DNA from: Cantharellus purpuraceus
Taxonomy: Eukaryota; Basidiomycota; Agaricomycetes; Cantharellales; Hydnaceae
DNA length: 64,000 nt
Assembly: GCA_025174535.1 (NCBI GenBank)
Contig: JALBUN010000045.1
Coordinates: 1,612,001-1,676,000, forward strand
Direction: 5' to 3'
In this document: piece after piece, positions 22,503 through 35,537 of the stretch
How positions within the stretch are numbered: the stretch's first letter is position 1
Layout of the letters: each line of letters starts with the position of its first letter
The notes under the pieces: model-generated
The model's input: only the letters and a program-made list of their open reading frames with translations
Told to the model about the DNA's origin: nothing
Database searches by the model: none
Program-made: the position numbers and the translations under genes

Positions 22503-22772
22503 ATGACTCCCATCCGTATGCGTATGCGTATCACATCCCGACAACGCCGCTCCTTTGTAACGTCGTTATTTGGGGTGACTTTTTTCGCATCGGTCGTCAC
22601 CGTGTTTGCGTCTACGATTCTGCCATGTCCCGCTAGAAGGGATCGATCGCGTTGGGCAGAGTCGAGTACTGAAAGGCTGCGCAACAATGTGCCGTCAAAG
22701 GTGGAGGTTGTCAAGAGGCCAAGGAGATGGATAGAGGAGACAAAGGTTCCGGTATCAACATCAGATTCCTAA
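22503..22772 (+). CDS. small single-pass membrane protein, function unknown
   Basis: About 90 residues from ATG 22503, with possible in-frame starts upstream at 22464 and 22485. A basic head rich in Arg and Met (IRMRMRITSRQRR) precedes one hydrophobic segment (SLFGVTFFASVVTVFASTIL), then CPAR and a polar basic tail with KRPRRWIEETKV. The basic head plus one helix suits a mitochondrial inner-membrane protein with N-in topology; this is inference. It is divergent from uS14m with 145 bp between starts. I recognise no named family. Confidence 0.55.
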   Translation: MTPIRMRMRITSRQRRSFVTSLFGVTFFASVVTVFASTILPCPARRDRSRWAESSTERLRNNVPSKVEVVKRPRRWIEETKVPVSTSDS

Positions 22773-23822
22773 TCGTCGTCGATCGCCACAGGACAACATC
22801 ACTCCCAAATAAAAGATGATGAACGGCCATCAAAACAGAAGTGTGATAGCTTGCACTCTCTCAAGTCACACGCCTTTGGAGGGTTTTGTTCAGAATTGTC
22901 TGTCCTTTGGTTCCGTGCGTCGGATCACACAAGACGTGTACACAAATTCCTCAGACACATCTGCTTATCTCATTGGTTGGCTGGGGGGATGCAGGTCCGA
23001 GATGGCATCGGGAAGCTGAGGCCAAGACATACGGGGGTGTGCCCAGACGAGGCGTGCACGGTTTGGTGTCGTGCGCACCCTTTTCTGCTATCACAGCCCA
23101 AAGCGTGCTTCGGCGGAGCAAGAGAAAAGGCGATACAGCCATAAAACCGAGGTTCCTGTTTGGGAACGCCGCAATGCATGGTGACCAACTGTCATGAAAA
23201 GGAAAGTACGTGCGAGCTGATGAGATGAAGCATCAGAAAGACCTGTTTTGCGGGCCAAAGCATAGCCACAATAGAAACGGGAACTCTAACTGATACGAAA
23301 GATGAAGACCCGCACTGGCACAGTGATGGGGGGTCCTCGTCAGGCCAAGAACCCGGTCCATGGTCTGAGCAAAGCCGGATGAGATCGTCTGGCGCCGATC
23401 ACTTTATGTAATGTGCCTGTTTGGGGACCGAGTCGGAGCGCCGCTGCAAATACGAGATACTCCGACTGTCGTCTAGAATAGTTTATGCGGACTGATCAAT
23501 TGAGGTGGCCGGCACCTTCCGAGCTTTGCAAAAGAGCTGTCAACGTTTGAGCCCCTCTCATTTCAGAGGCACGGGCGTCGGCGCTACGGGTGTGACCAAG
23601 TAGAACGGGACGGTTTCTGATGTGCAAAATGTGAATGGAGGGAGGGAGAGACCACAGCGGACCACAGGGGACCTGATCCACAGCTGAGTCAGCGTGCCTG
23701 GTTACAAACTGGCAACGGCGACCTCTGTTGCCATTTGACACTCTCGACGCTACTGAGCTCGGTCTGCGCACCCTCTCTCCAGCGTAGCGCTCGCCTGCTC
23801 CGGTGGCACACCACCTGACCTC
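22773..23822. other. long intergenic / 5' region of the kinase gene, no gene seen
   Basis: About 1.05 kb upstream of the FPK1-type kinase start. Short frames on both strands overlap and lack recognisable domains. It probably contains the kinase promoter and a long 5' untranslated region. Confidence 0.5.
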
Positions 23823-26295
<2,473 letters not shown>

Positions 26296-26537
26296 CAGCA
26301 GCGTAGAATGAAATTGATTGTGCGGTGTGCGCCAGGGGGCGGGGGACGGGGATTGCCAGAGGTGTGGGATCTGATCTCGGGAGAAGGGAGCATGTGGACG
26401 AGGGAACTAGTCATGTATGGCATGTCCTTTCCTGGATTCATATTCTACTTCCGCCCATATGTCCATGGCCCCGCGGCGTGCCCTCCCTCTCTTAACCCTC
26501 CCCCTCCTCCTCCCCCCTCCCCCCGTCCCCACGCACC

Positions 26538-28631
26538 ATGGCCCACTACTACAACCACCCGTACACGTCCCCCATCCTCTACCCGCAGCTCCTCCCCAAC
26601 GCCGCCCCGGACACCCACGCCCATCTCGCCCCGCAGCCCCCGCTCGACCGCGAGCAGAAGCCCCCCGACCCGCCCAAGCCAGAGAGCAAGCCCCAGGCCA
26701 CGTTTCTCACCAAGCTCTACGCGTCAGTCGCGCCCTCCCCCCGCGTGTCCCCCGCTCACTCTCTCTCTCTCTCCCCCGCAGCCTCCTCGAGCGTCCGGAG
26801 AACCACCACATGATCAGGTGGGACGCTGCCGGCGACCACATCATCGTCGAGAAGCCAGAGCAGCTGGCGCTTCACGTCCTTCCCAGCATATACCGTCAGT
26901 CCCGCTTCGCGAGCTTCTCCAGACAGCTCAACGTGCGTCCCTCTCTCTCTCTCTGCGTGTCCCGTTCCGCCCTCGAATCGGGCTGTAGATCTACGGCTTT
27001 ATGCGCAAGGTCAACCTCCGCAACGTCGACCCTGCGATCGACGACCCCGATGCCAGCACCTGGTGTACGTCCCTGTGCTGTCTCCTGCTGCTGCTCTCCT
27101 CACGCTTTGTCAGCCCACCCCACCCTCAACCGCCATTCCCCCCACGACGTCGTCGCCAACTTCAAGCGCCGCGTGCCCCCCCGGCTCCCCAAGCCCAGGA
27201 AGCGCGCCGACGACATGGGCAGTCTCGTCGCCCCCCGCAGCGCCGTGGGCCTGGGCCCCGTCCCGCTCACCGTGCCCTCCTCCGTCAGCCCCGCCTCCAT
27301 GCCCGCCATCCGCGGCAGGGCCCGCGGCTTCTCCGCCCCCGGCTCCTTCATCGGCGGCCCCCACTGGAACCAGGGCTACGCCCGCACCCCGCTCCCCCCC
27401 CTCACCGTCCCCTCCGACGCCGCCGCGCCCCAGCAGTACCCCCACAACGCCCCCCCCGACGACCCCTCGCACTCCGCGTACCAACACCACCACCACCACC
27501 CACACCATCCGTCCCCCTACCCCGCCGCCACCGCCCCCCCCGCCGTCCGCGAGCCCCCCATGTACCTCCCCTCCGCCGCGTACCCCGGCACCCAGTCCTC
27601 CGCCGCCGCCCACTGGGAGTTCCCCCCCCTCAACACCCCCGCCGCCGTCACGACGCCCCACTCGGGCCCCAGCCTCTCCTCCCTCCTCAACCACACCAAC
27701 GTCCCCGCCGGCGGCTACGGCGCCCGTCTCTCCATCTCCACCAACCAGGTGCAGCCCTTCAGCAGCGTCTCCCTCCCCACCAGCCACAGCTCCTCCTCCA
27801 TGTCCCCCGACAGCCGTCCCACCACCGGCTACTCGGGCACCTCCTCCATGTCCTCCCTCCCCTACGAGCCCACCTCCCCCTCGGACCAGGAGAACGGCCG
27901 CGACTATGACCACCCGCACCCGCACCCGCACCAGCACCAGCACCCGCACCCGCACCCGCACCCGCACCCGCACCCGCACCCGCACCACGCCCCGCCCAGC
28001 AGCCGTCCCCTCACCCCCGGCTCCCTCTCGCGGCCCCCGTCCGCCAACAAGGGCTCCTACGGCGGCTCCCTCAGCATCCGCCGCGGCCGCAGACACAGCC
28101 AGGCCGTCAGCCCGTACCCCAGCCCCTACGAGCCCGACACGCGGCCCCTCAGCGCACCCGACGCGTCGCTCCCCCGCGCCAAGAGCCTCATGTCCCTCTC
28201 CTCCTCCGTCGACAGCTACTACATGCAGCCCGCCCCCGCCGAGTTTGCGTACTCGCCCGCGCCGCAGGACACGCCCCAGCCCGACGCCATGGACGCGTCC
28301 TGGGGCGGCAACCGCGTGCGTCCGTCGACCTCGCGGTCGTCCCTCTCCGCCGCGTCGCACAGCTCCTCCTCCGCCGCCAACACGCCCCCCACCACCATCG
28401 AGTCGTACCAGGAGACGGACATTCACCGCTGTGAGTATCGCCCCGTCGCTCTCTGACATGAGTCGTCGCGCGCGCGTCGTCGATGCTCACTCTTTACCCC
28501 TGCTTGCTGACAGTCTTGAATGATCAGTCTCGCCCGACTTCCGCTGGCTCCCGCTGAGCGAGGAGGACCCCGCGCTCACCAGCCCCCCTGCTGCCCCCGC
28601 CTTTACCAAAACCGACCGGGTGTGCGTGTAA
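26538..28631 (+). CDS. HSF-type DNA-binding transcription factor
   Basis: The N-terminal region holds a heat-shock-factor DNA-binding domain split by three introns: ATFLTKLYALLERPENHHMI, then SRFASFSRQLNIYGFMRKVN and WSHPTLNRHSPHDVVANFKR, ending VPPRLPKPRKR. A very long tail of Pro, Ser, His, Thr and Ala follows, with a His-Pro dipeptide array, and the last exon encodes FSPDFRWLPLSEEDPALTS. The intron acceptors lie behind CT-repeat pyrimidine tracts. No clear HR-A/B coiled coil is seen, so this may be an SFL1- or Mga1-like factor rather than true HSF1. It acts in the nucleus. Very GC-rich, which creates long false frames on both strands. Confidence 0.9.
27911..27986 (+). repeat. (CACCCG)n microsatellite coding for a His-Pro array
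   Basis: A hexanucleotide repeat, interrupted by CAGCAC units, that encodes alternating His and Pro in the HSF-type gene tail. It stays in frame. Such a tract is prone to length change. Confidence 0.9.
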
Positions 28632-28903
28632 CCATCATGGTCGGAACCCCCCCCCCTTAGCTTGCTCTGGATGTATGAATGGTTTTTTCTTCTTGTCTCT
28701 CTCTGTTTGTTTGCCATGTCTGTGGGACTCTCTGGACGCTGTCACCATTGCTTGTGTGTCGCTGTTTTGTCTTGTGTAACTGTGAATAGACCGGCGGTGG
28801 ATCAAAGTGGCTAAAAATAGGGGGAAAACCGGGGCACTGGGAGAGAGAGAGATTCGAGAAGGGCGTGGCCGGATTGGGAAGACATGTAAACACAAGGTTT
28901 GAT

Positions 28904-30111
28904 TTACGTATCTGGACAGACCTCCCGCATCTCGGCCAGCAGAGCTCCCTCGCCCTCCTCGGCCCGCGCCTCCTCTTCCAGCTCCTCATCCACCGCCCGT
29001 CGTGCCACAAATGATAGATACACCAGAATTGCAAAGCACAGCATGAGCCCCATCACTGTCCACGCACGGCCCAGTCCGTTCGTCTCCTCCTCCCCCTCTG
29101 GCACCACGGCATGGTACCCCGCAAAGCTGTGGATGCTGCTCCCCACGCTCGTGTGGATGACGACCTTGACCAGCGACAGCGCCGTGCACGTGACATACGT
29201 GGAAAACGTCAGCGTGTGCGACGACGCCAGCAGCACGTTCATCAGGTTGTATGGGTACGGCGCCACGCGTATGAGCAGGAGCAGCCGGGGCCGCTTCTCG
29301 ATCGCGCGCACCACGCGCTTGAGGGACGCGGTGTGCTGCAGCAGGCGCGACATGTATCCGCGCAGGTAGTGGCGCGACAGCAGAAACACGAGGACGGCGC
29401 CGGAGAGCGCCGCCGTGTAGGATATGAGGGCACCCGTCCATACGCCAAATGTGTATCCCGAGAGTATAATGAGTGTCGAGTATAACGGAAAGGGAGCTAG
29501 CGAGGCGCCCCGTGAGCCACGTCACACGTAAACACAGCCATGACCCCGCTCACGGATAGTAGTAATGAAAATGAGACAGAACAAGATCGCGTAGCCTTGG
29601 TTTCCGCGTGATTGAAGATGGAGGGACAGTCGGTCGAGACCTAGCGGCGAGTCAGAGACAAAGCCGACGGGGGGGGGGGGGACGACGTGCCTGTAAAGAC
29701 CTCCTTCTTCCAAAACGCGATGGCGAGAAGAAAGCCGACGCTGGTGACGGCCCACGAGCCGATGCCCAGCCAGGGCTTGAGTCTGTCGGGTATACGGAGG
29801 CCCTGGGGGCGACCGCGGTGCTGGGGCGGCAGGGGCGGCAGGGGCGGCGGCGACGGCAGGGGCGGCAGCGGGTGTGCAGGATGTGCAGGGCACGTGTGGG
29901 AGTCATGCTTGACGGGGGACGGGGAGGGGGGCAGAGCCGGGGCTTGGGAGGGCCCCGATAAAGGGTGGTCGACGGCGGGGGATTTCTCGGCGAGTTGGAC
30001 ATAGCGGAAGGGGGAGGGGGACGGATGGTGTTGGTGGTGGCTCGAGGAAGGGAGCGGGCGGGCGGGGGCCGACGGGGAGATGAGTAAGGAGGGCGGGCGG
30101 TGGGAGTGCAT
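28904..30111 (-). CDS. TVP38: Golgi membrane protein TVP38 (SNARE-associated/VTT domain)
   Basis: The first exon runs from ATG 30111 and encodes about 120 residues of Pro/Ser/His-rich disorder, then LKPWLGIGSWAVTSVGFLLAIAFW. Later exons carry the VTT domain: GYTFGVWTGALISYTAALSG, the conserved Arg-rich loop LLLLIRVAPYPYNLMNVLLA and SFSTYVTCTAL-like segment, then a final hydrophobic helix and an acidic tail. Several transmembrane helices are visible. The yeast protein sits in Golgi vesicles; the VTT fold is shared with lipid scramblases, so a lipid-handling role is possible. The proline-rich tail is longer than usual for the family. Confidence 0.87.
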
Positions 30112-30527
30112 GGCGGTCGAGCCCAGTGTGCGCCAGTGTCGACACTGGTGCGGGTAACGAGGGGATATCGATGATGATGGTTATAACCAGCGCTGTCACT
30201 CCTCTGTCACTACCCGTCGCCGCCCTAATTTCGACACTACCATGCCCCCAGTGCCTCTCCCTTGGCCCCGCCCCCGCCCCGCCCCCGCCCCGCCCCCGCC
30301 CCCGCCCCCTCGCGGGCTCCTCGCTCGCCCCTCGCCCCGGTGCATCTCTTGCTGCATCACCAGGTGTCGCCCCATTCTGGGCTGGCTGCTCCTATCACCG
30401 CGCTGGACGTAGTGCTGGCCCATCTGCATTTCTTGGACCGCATGCATGATCTCGGCTCGCTCTCATACCTTGGCTCTATCGCCTGGCACGCCCCTTTTCA
30501 GCGGAGCACACACCGCCCGTCCCCTGA
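30112..30527. promoter_or_regulatory. GC-box-rich intergenic region
   Basis: Between two divergent starts (TVP38 and a small membrane protein). At about 30266-30312 it holds a tandem run of CCCCGCC-type motifs on the plus strand, read as GGCGGGG on the other, resembling clustered GC boxes. They may serve zinc-finger activators or simply reflect the local GC bias. Confidence 0.45.
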
Positions 30528-31056
30528 ATGCCGGCTGCCTCCTCCAGACATGCCCCCGGAACACGGTCTGCAGTGGCGTCTCCCATTTCAAATGTCGCCA
30601 CACTCTCTCGTAAAAGACACCCCCGAATTCAGACTCCGCTCTCTGGTCCCTCCATGCCACGTCCCTTGGGACACGCCGCACGCTCCTCCCTCCCAGTCCG
30701 CCCTGCACCTCCAAGATATGCAGCCAGGCGGCTCTCCTCAGGCACCCAACGCAGCTCCCCGCATGCCCAGTGGTATTCGCAAATCCTGCCAGCCATGCTC
30801 CCTATCGCCCTCCTTGGCTCCTCCGTCTATCTCGTACGCGTGTCGCTGCCACTTCATCTCCCCCCATATTCATTCCCTCCCCCTCCAGGGCCTCCATCTC
30901 CTTCAGACCCATCTCGCCAGAGAACGCCATGCCGATCAGGCAAACGCGCGGATCGAAGCGCTCGAGAACCAGCTGTCGCTCTTACGACACAAAAACGTGT
31001 CCGACACTGTGTCAGAAGATCCCCCACCGCGCTTCCGCCGATGGTGGTGGTTCTAA
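30528..31056 (+). CDS. small predicted mitochondrial membrane protein with coiled coil
   Basis: Two exons (30528-30833 and 30889-31056) give 157 residues in phase. The N-terminus is Arg/Ser/Pro-rich and lacks acidic residues, like a mitochondrial presequence; an inner Met at about 30654 is an alternative start. A single hydrophobic segment (ILPAMLPIALLGSSVYLGL) is followed by a heptad-rich stretch (ADQANARIEALENQLSLL) and a basic, Trp-rich end (RFRRWWWF). I know no named family. The topology suggests an inner-membrane protein, by inference only. Confidence 0.6.
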
Positions 31057-31179
31057 ATCCGTCTTCAGCCACGTGACGTTTGTATGCATGCATTGATAGA
31101 TAAGCTACAAACAAGAACAAAACGAGCTTAAAGTAACTCCACAGCTCAGTGTGCCTTCATGAGCAACGTGCGGTGTCGG

Positions 31180-32556
31180 TCATACAGCTTCATCGAACTG
31201 CCACTCGGTTAATTCGACCCGCCAGCCATGCATCGTCACGCTCACCTCAGTATGGCAGACGTCAGCCCTGCCATCCCCATGACTGGCCGACGCGCACGCT
31301 GAATCCTGAAACACTCGTATGCTACGCGTATTGAGCATGCACCAAGCCATGTCTGAGGACCCGGACTCACACACAAAAATAAGATCCATGAGCAATTTGG
31401 CTCGGGAGACCTGCAGCCAGTAGTATTGTCGTCGCAGCTTCTCCAGCTCTCTCTCGTCCGCAAGCACCTCCGGCGAGGTGCTCGACGGGCGAAGTACGCC
31501 ATCGGCAACCGTCGATGCAAACAGCCGGGTCTCCGCTTCGACATCATCAGCACGCCGCCACGAGAGAGACTCAGGCCTCTTACTCTCGTCCATAAGGTTC
31601 CTCACCAGACCCTGCTCCACCCCAACTTCGACAAGCCCTACCAGCGTACCACTAAACCAGCACCAGTCGGCGAGCTTGGCTGCCTTTTCACCTATGCGCT
31701 TGCCGATCAGTCCAAGCCTCGAAAACGTGGCAATGTCGTCCGAGAGCGAGTTTAGCAGGTCCAGCAGCACCGGCGGCGGCGCGTGCAGGAACGTGTGCAG
31801 GAGCGGTGGCGGTGGTGGCGGCTTTTTTGAGGCGTGGATCGAGTTGCCCATTTTGGAACTCGACGAGTACGGTAGTGGTTGCGGGGCAGTGATCGCAGTC
31901 AGTGGTGTGAGCCAGTTGAACAGAATGAGACATTTTCTGAGCACCAGCTGTGGGTCAATGGCTCTCCAATGGGCCCAAACTCACGCACCGCGTTAGTGAG
32001 AGCCCGGACATGGTCGCGTCGAACCGCTTGAACAGTTCGTTCTCCCATGTTGAACGCGCGCTGGACTGAGCTCCCAGCCGCGAATCCCTGAGGCTCGTAT
32101 GGAAAACAAGATATACACGCATCGAGTACTGGATTAATTTCTACACGGCACGGTCAGAACCCCACCCTCTGAGTATGGGGAATAGCATACGAGCGCTTTG
32201 TCTCTTCCTGTACTTGTAGACAGCATCTCGCGCCATACCTCTTCTTTCCGCACCCGCTTCCCAACGCTGGACTCGAGCTTCTCCACATCCTCCTCATCAT
32301 CAAGCGGTCGTTCGTCATGCTCTCCCGCGCGGGTGTATATCTCCTTCTCGAACGAAGCATTCAGTATAGATGTGCGCGGCGTCCGGGGTGGATGCGACGA
32401 CAGTGGGTTTATTTGAAAGGATGACGCAGACCCTTGAGGATCATACGAAGTTGGAAAGAAATTGACATGGCCGGCATTTGTGCCGGCACTCGAAGGAGAA
32501 TCGTGGTGAGAGGGACTGTGCGGGTTCGGGAACGAGATGGTGGACATGATAGACAT
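31180..32556 (-). CDS. PEX11: PEX11-family peroxisomal membrane protein
   Basis: Three exons (32556-32191, 32140-31989, 31936-31180) give 424 residues with consistent phases. The first ~100 residues are Ser/Pro-rich. The PEX11-like core begins VWREMLSTSTGRDKALKLIQY, continues WENELFKRFDATMSGLSLTR and LILFNWLTPL, then SLSDDIATFSRLGLIGKR and ADWCWFSGTLVGLVEVGV, matching the amphipathic-helix and membrane parts of PEX11. A PPPPPP loop sits in the middle. These proteins bend and elongate peroxisome membranes before fission. It is longer than classical PEX11 (about 240 residues) and fits the fungal Pex11C-like type. Confidence 0.82.
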
Positions 32557-32710
32557 GCTCCTCAAATCGTCAGAGTGTGGACGGAAGTACGGTATGGCAC
32601 GTTGAACGCAACGGCTACTTGCCTCAAGGCACTTTGGCGCTCTGAGGCACAAACATGTGCAAACGCAACTTGACACCCGTGACGAACAAGGCAATCGAAC
32701 AGTACTGAAC
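32557..32710. promoter_or_regulatory. shared promoter between PEX11-like and Tctex genes
   Basis: 154 bp separate two divergent start codons. The region is not AT-rich and shows no clear TATA box. Co-regulation is possible but not shown. Confidence 0.45.
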
Positions 32711-33324
32711 ATGTCTCTCACGGGCATTCGCTCCTCGACAGTAGCCTCTAATGCGTCACGATCCTCTGCTCCGTCACCCAGCCGGCCAAAGTTTGATTCA
32801 AATCTGCTCAGGGCGTATATGAAGAAACTCCTGTCGTCGACACTTGCCGGTGCTTCGTGGCCAGAGCTCAAGGACAAGGACAAGGTGAAACAGTGGTGTA
32901 AAGAGATCGGCGAGCGCGTAAAGGAAAGGGCTGTCGGTATGTGGTGATTGGTTTTGATGTTTTGTCTGGTAATGATATGTGGTGGCTCTCATAGAAATCG
33001 AACCGAGAGGATTGTAAGTCCCTTCATGTTTCTTGAGGTTCCCGTCTAAGATTCCCTGTAGCAAATACATGGTCACCACACAAATCAATGAGAATCTAGG
33101 TCAGGGCGGACGGTCAGTCACACGTTCCCTCGTCCCCAATCCTGCTGGTTGACATTTCGCAGTGCCGATCTAGTCTGTCATTGGGAAGACTCTGACACCG
33201 TGGCACAGGAAGTATACGCAAACGTGTGTCCCACTATCGAACGCACACCATATGGCGCTAATTCATGGGTTCATAGGACTCTTTGATATGCGTTTGCATT
33301 GCTTTCGCAGTACGGACAGTCTAG
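32711..33324 (+). CDS. Tctex-1 type dynein light chain
   Basis: Starts MSLTGIRSSTVASNAS at ATG 32711, with a Ser-rich head. The Tctex domain follows over several exons: KFDSNLLRAYMKKLLSSTL, KQWCKEIGERVKERAV, then EIEPRG, FKYMVTTQINENLGQGGRAD, LVCHWEDSDTVAQEVYAND and SLICVCIAFAVRTV ending at 33324. It most resembles the TCTEX1D2/Tctex-type-2 group. As a dynein light chain it would bind the intermediate chain and help link cargo to microtubule transport. Introns near 32936-33003, 33013-33060, 33112-33163 and 33222-33276 keep phase. Confidence 0.93.
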
Positions 33325-34459
33325 ACGACCTCTCTCCTCGCACCTCTCTCTCTCTCTCTGCTTCGGTCCCGCTCAAGTCTCTCGCATCGTTATATCACGA
33401 TGATCACGTTGGCACGTCAATACAACCGCACTTGCATACCCCCACTGTATTTTACTGGACTGTACTCTTCCTCATTATCTCACATCTTAGTCTACACGGC
33501 GGGTCTCTTATAAGGCACGCCGATTGAAGCGTGTGGCACGGCTCTTTGGGGAGATGCAGCATCCATCCCGGAATTACGTTTTTCGTTGTACTGGCGTGAA
33601 GACCTCGTGCGTGCCGTGTTTTGGAATTGCTTGTCTGCTTTGATTTGACCCATGGCTTTAGCATTGTTGAGGGGAAATCAAGTAGTATACTTTGGGTATT
33701 TGCCCCGTAATCGGTTTACAAAACCTGAATGCGAACAGCTTTTACAAGGGAGTGTGGCCAGGTTCGGAATGGTTTTGGTGTTTCTGTCTTGCTGCTTAAA
33801 ATCGGTGCCTATATAAATATGTGCTGCGCCTGGGTCATAATTGGTGCGCGTGCAGAGCACCGCGTTGGGACTTTACACGAACTTTTGTCCGAATCACAGG
33901 AAAGTCGATGCGACGTGCGCTGAGCAATAAGAGCCCGTCATGATTCATGATCCACTGAAGCTTTCACGATGGTATGATTTCCGGTGCTCGTTAAAAACCC
34001 GCTAGGTCTAGTTGGTGGTTAGGAATGACCCGGGGGCATCGCCGCGTTGCACCATGTAACTGCATGGAAAGACTTGCTGAACACGCGGAATAGGCAGTGT
34101 GGCTCGTTTGATAAATATCGGTCGTGTGCAATCAGTTGTGTGACAAGACATGTGATCTAGACAGTTACCACGGCGATAATTCGCAGGCGGTTGAAGTATA
34201 TTCCCAAGATATAGATCCGGAGTTACTAGCATCAAAAGGCAACTCCAACATTTGAAGCACCAATTTTGTTACTGGAAGGTATGGTTGAACTGGGAAAGCC
34301 TACATGCGCACACTAGTCGAGGATCAAATGTTGACTTTGGCTTTACTATATCGGGCACTAATTCAACCTCCACGGTCACCTAAGCTTCGCTAAAGCATAT
34401 ATATAGAGACACTCACGTCTCCTGAAGTTGGCGCACACTCTGATCGCGTACACATCAAG
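33325..34459. other. long intergenic region, no gene seen
   Basis: 1.1 kb of moderate AT content between the Tctex stop and the TPMT-like start. A short CT repeat lies at about 33343-33361. Frames here are short and featureless. A tatatata element at 34398 belongs to the next gene. Confidence 0.55.
34398..34405 (+). promoter_or_regulatory. TATA-like box of the TPMT-family gene
   Basis: A TATATATA octamer 55-62 bp before the start codon of the methyltransferase gene. Position fits a core promoter; not statistically tested. Confidence 0.35.
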
Positions 34460-35351
34460 ATGGTCACACCTCCAATCTTCAGTCCTACAAGTGAAACCTT
34501 TGCCAATTTACGTGAACTCATCTCAACAGATGGAGCGAACGGATGGGAAAAAGCTTGGTCAGTCTCACGTTCATCACTCATATTTTTTATTATTCATAAT
34601 TCCAAACAAAGGCACTCACAGTTGACACCATGGGATACGGGTTACACACAACCACCGCTGGAAGCCATATTGACAAGCGGTGAGATTGATTTTCCGAAAG
34701 TCGGTGCAGCACTGGTCCCAGGCTGTGGCAAGGTCAGTCGGCTACCGCTATCATCTGCAGCAACGTTGCAAATACCATCCATGACAGGGATACGATGCCA
34801 TCTCCATTGGTACATACTTGGGATTACAAACAAAGGGTGTTGACATTTCACCCACGGCTATCACATTGGCAAATGAGTAAAGTCTATCCAACTTCAGAGC
34901 CATCTGGATCTTTCTTACTCATCTATCAGGACTCTGAGAAGCCACTCTCCTGCGCCATCAAACGTCTCATTCGAACAATGTGATTTCTTCGAGATAAAGG
35001 ATGCATTTGACCTCGTTTATGATTACACGTTCGTGTCGGGCAACACACGTCGTTGAGTCATTGATCACAGCTGTCTTCAGATTCTTTCAGGCATTACCTC
35101 CCGCACTTCGCGAACGATGGGGGGGCCAAATGTGCAATCTTGTAAAGCCAGGGGGATATTTAATTATCCTCGCGTTTCCCACCAACGCGCTTTTGAATGT
35201 CGGTCCGCCATACGGAATTAAGAAGGACAGTCATGAGACTGTCCTTGGTAAGGATTGGGACAAGCTGATAGACCGTATACCCGAGAACAGCTCAGAAACA
35301 CGCGTGGGCATTGAACGACTGATGGTGTGGCGCAAGAAGCAGTCCACATGA
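34460..35351 (+). CDS. TPMT-family thiol/thiocyanate methyltransferase
   Basis: Five exons. The start MVTPPIFSPTSETFANLREL lies at ATG 34460. The family pattern is complete: NGWEKAW, TPWDTGYTQPPL, the SAM motif AALVPGCGKGYDAIS with QTKGVDISPTAI, then CDFFEIKDAFDLVYDYT, LPPALRERWGGQMCNLVKPG and a final PENSSETRVGIERLMVWRKK. In plants and fungi such enzymes methylate thiols, thiocyanate or halides with S-adenosylmethionine. The first intron begins just after the Trp of KAW and the acceptors fit. Cytosolic, by the lack of any targeting signal. Confidence 0.9.
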
Positions 35352-35537
35352 TCGTGGCATCGTTTAGGTTCAAACTGACTTGTTCGAATTCCCAATGTAT
35401 ATACGTAGTCGGTCGAGATTGCCGAAAGTTTATTGGCAGCAGATTTGCACCAGATATATGTAAACACTTGAGTGACACTCAGTGTGTGACCACTGACGGT
35501 TGTCACGCAAAAGAAAATAGCGTCTACTGAATGTTAA

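Noticed and set aside
27110..28459. 449-residue minus-strand frame rich in Gly and Val
   Set aside because: It is antisense to the HSF-type gene in a very GC-rich, repeat-laden stretch; composition and lack of any domain mark it as a shadow frame.
27063..28523. 486-residue plus-strand Pro/Thr-rich frame
   Set aside because: Overlaps the HSF-type coding frame in another phase; only low-complexity content and no start context.
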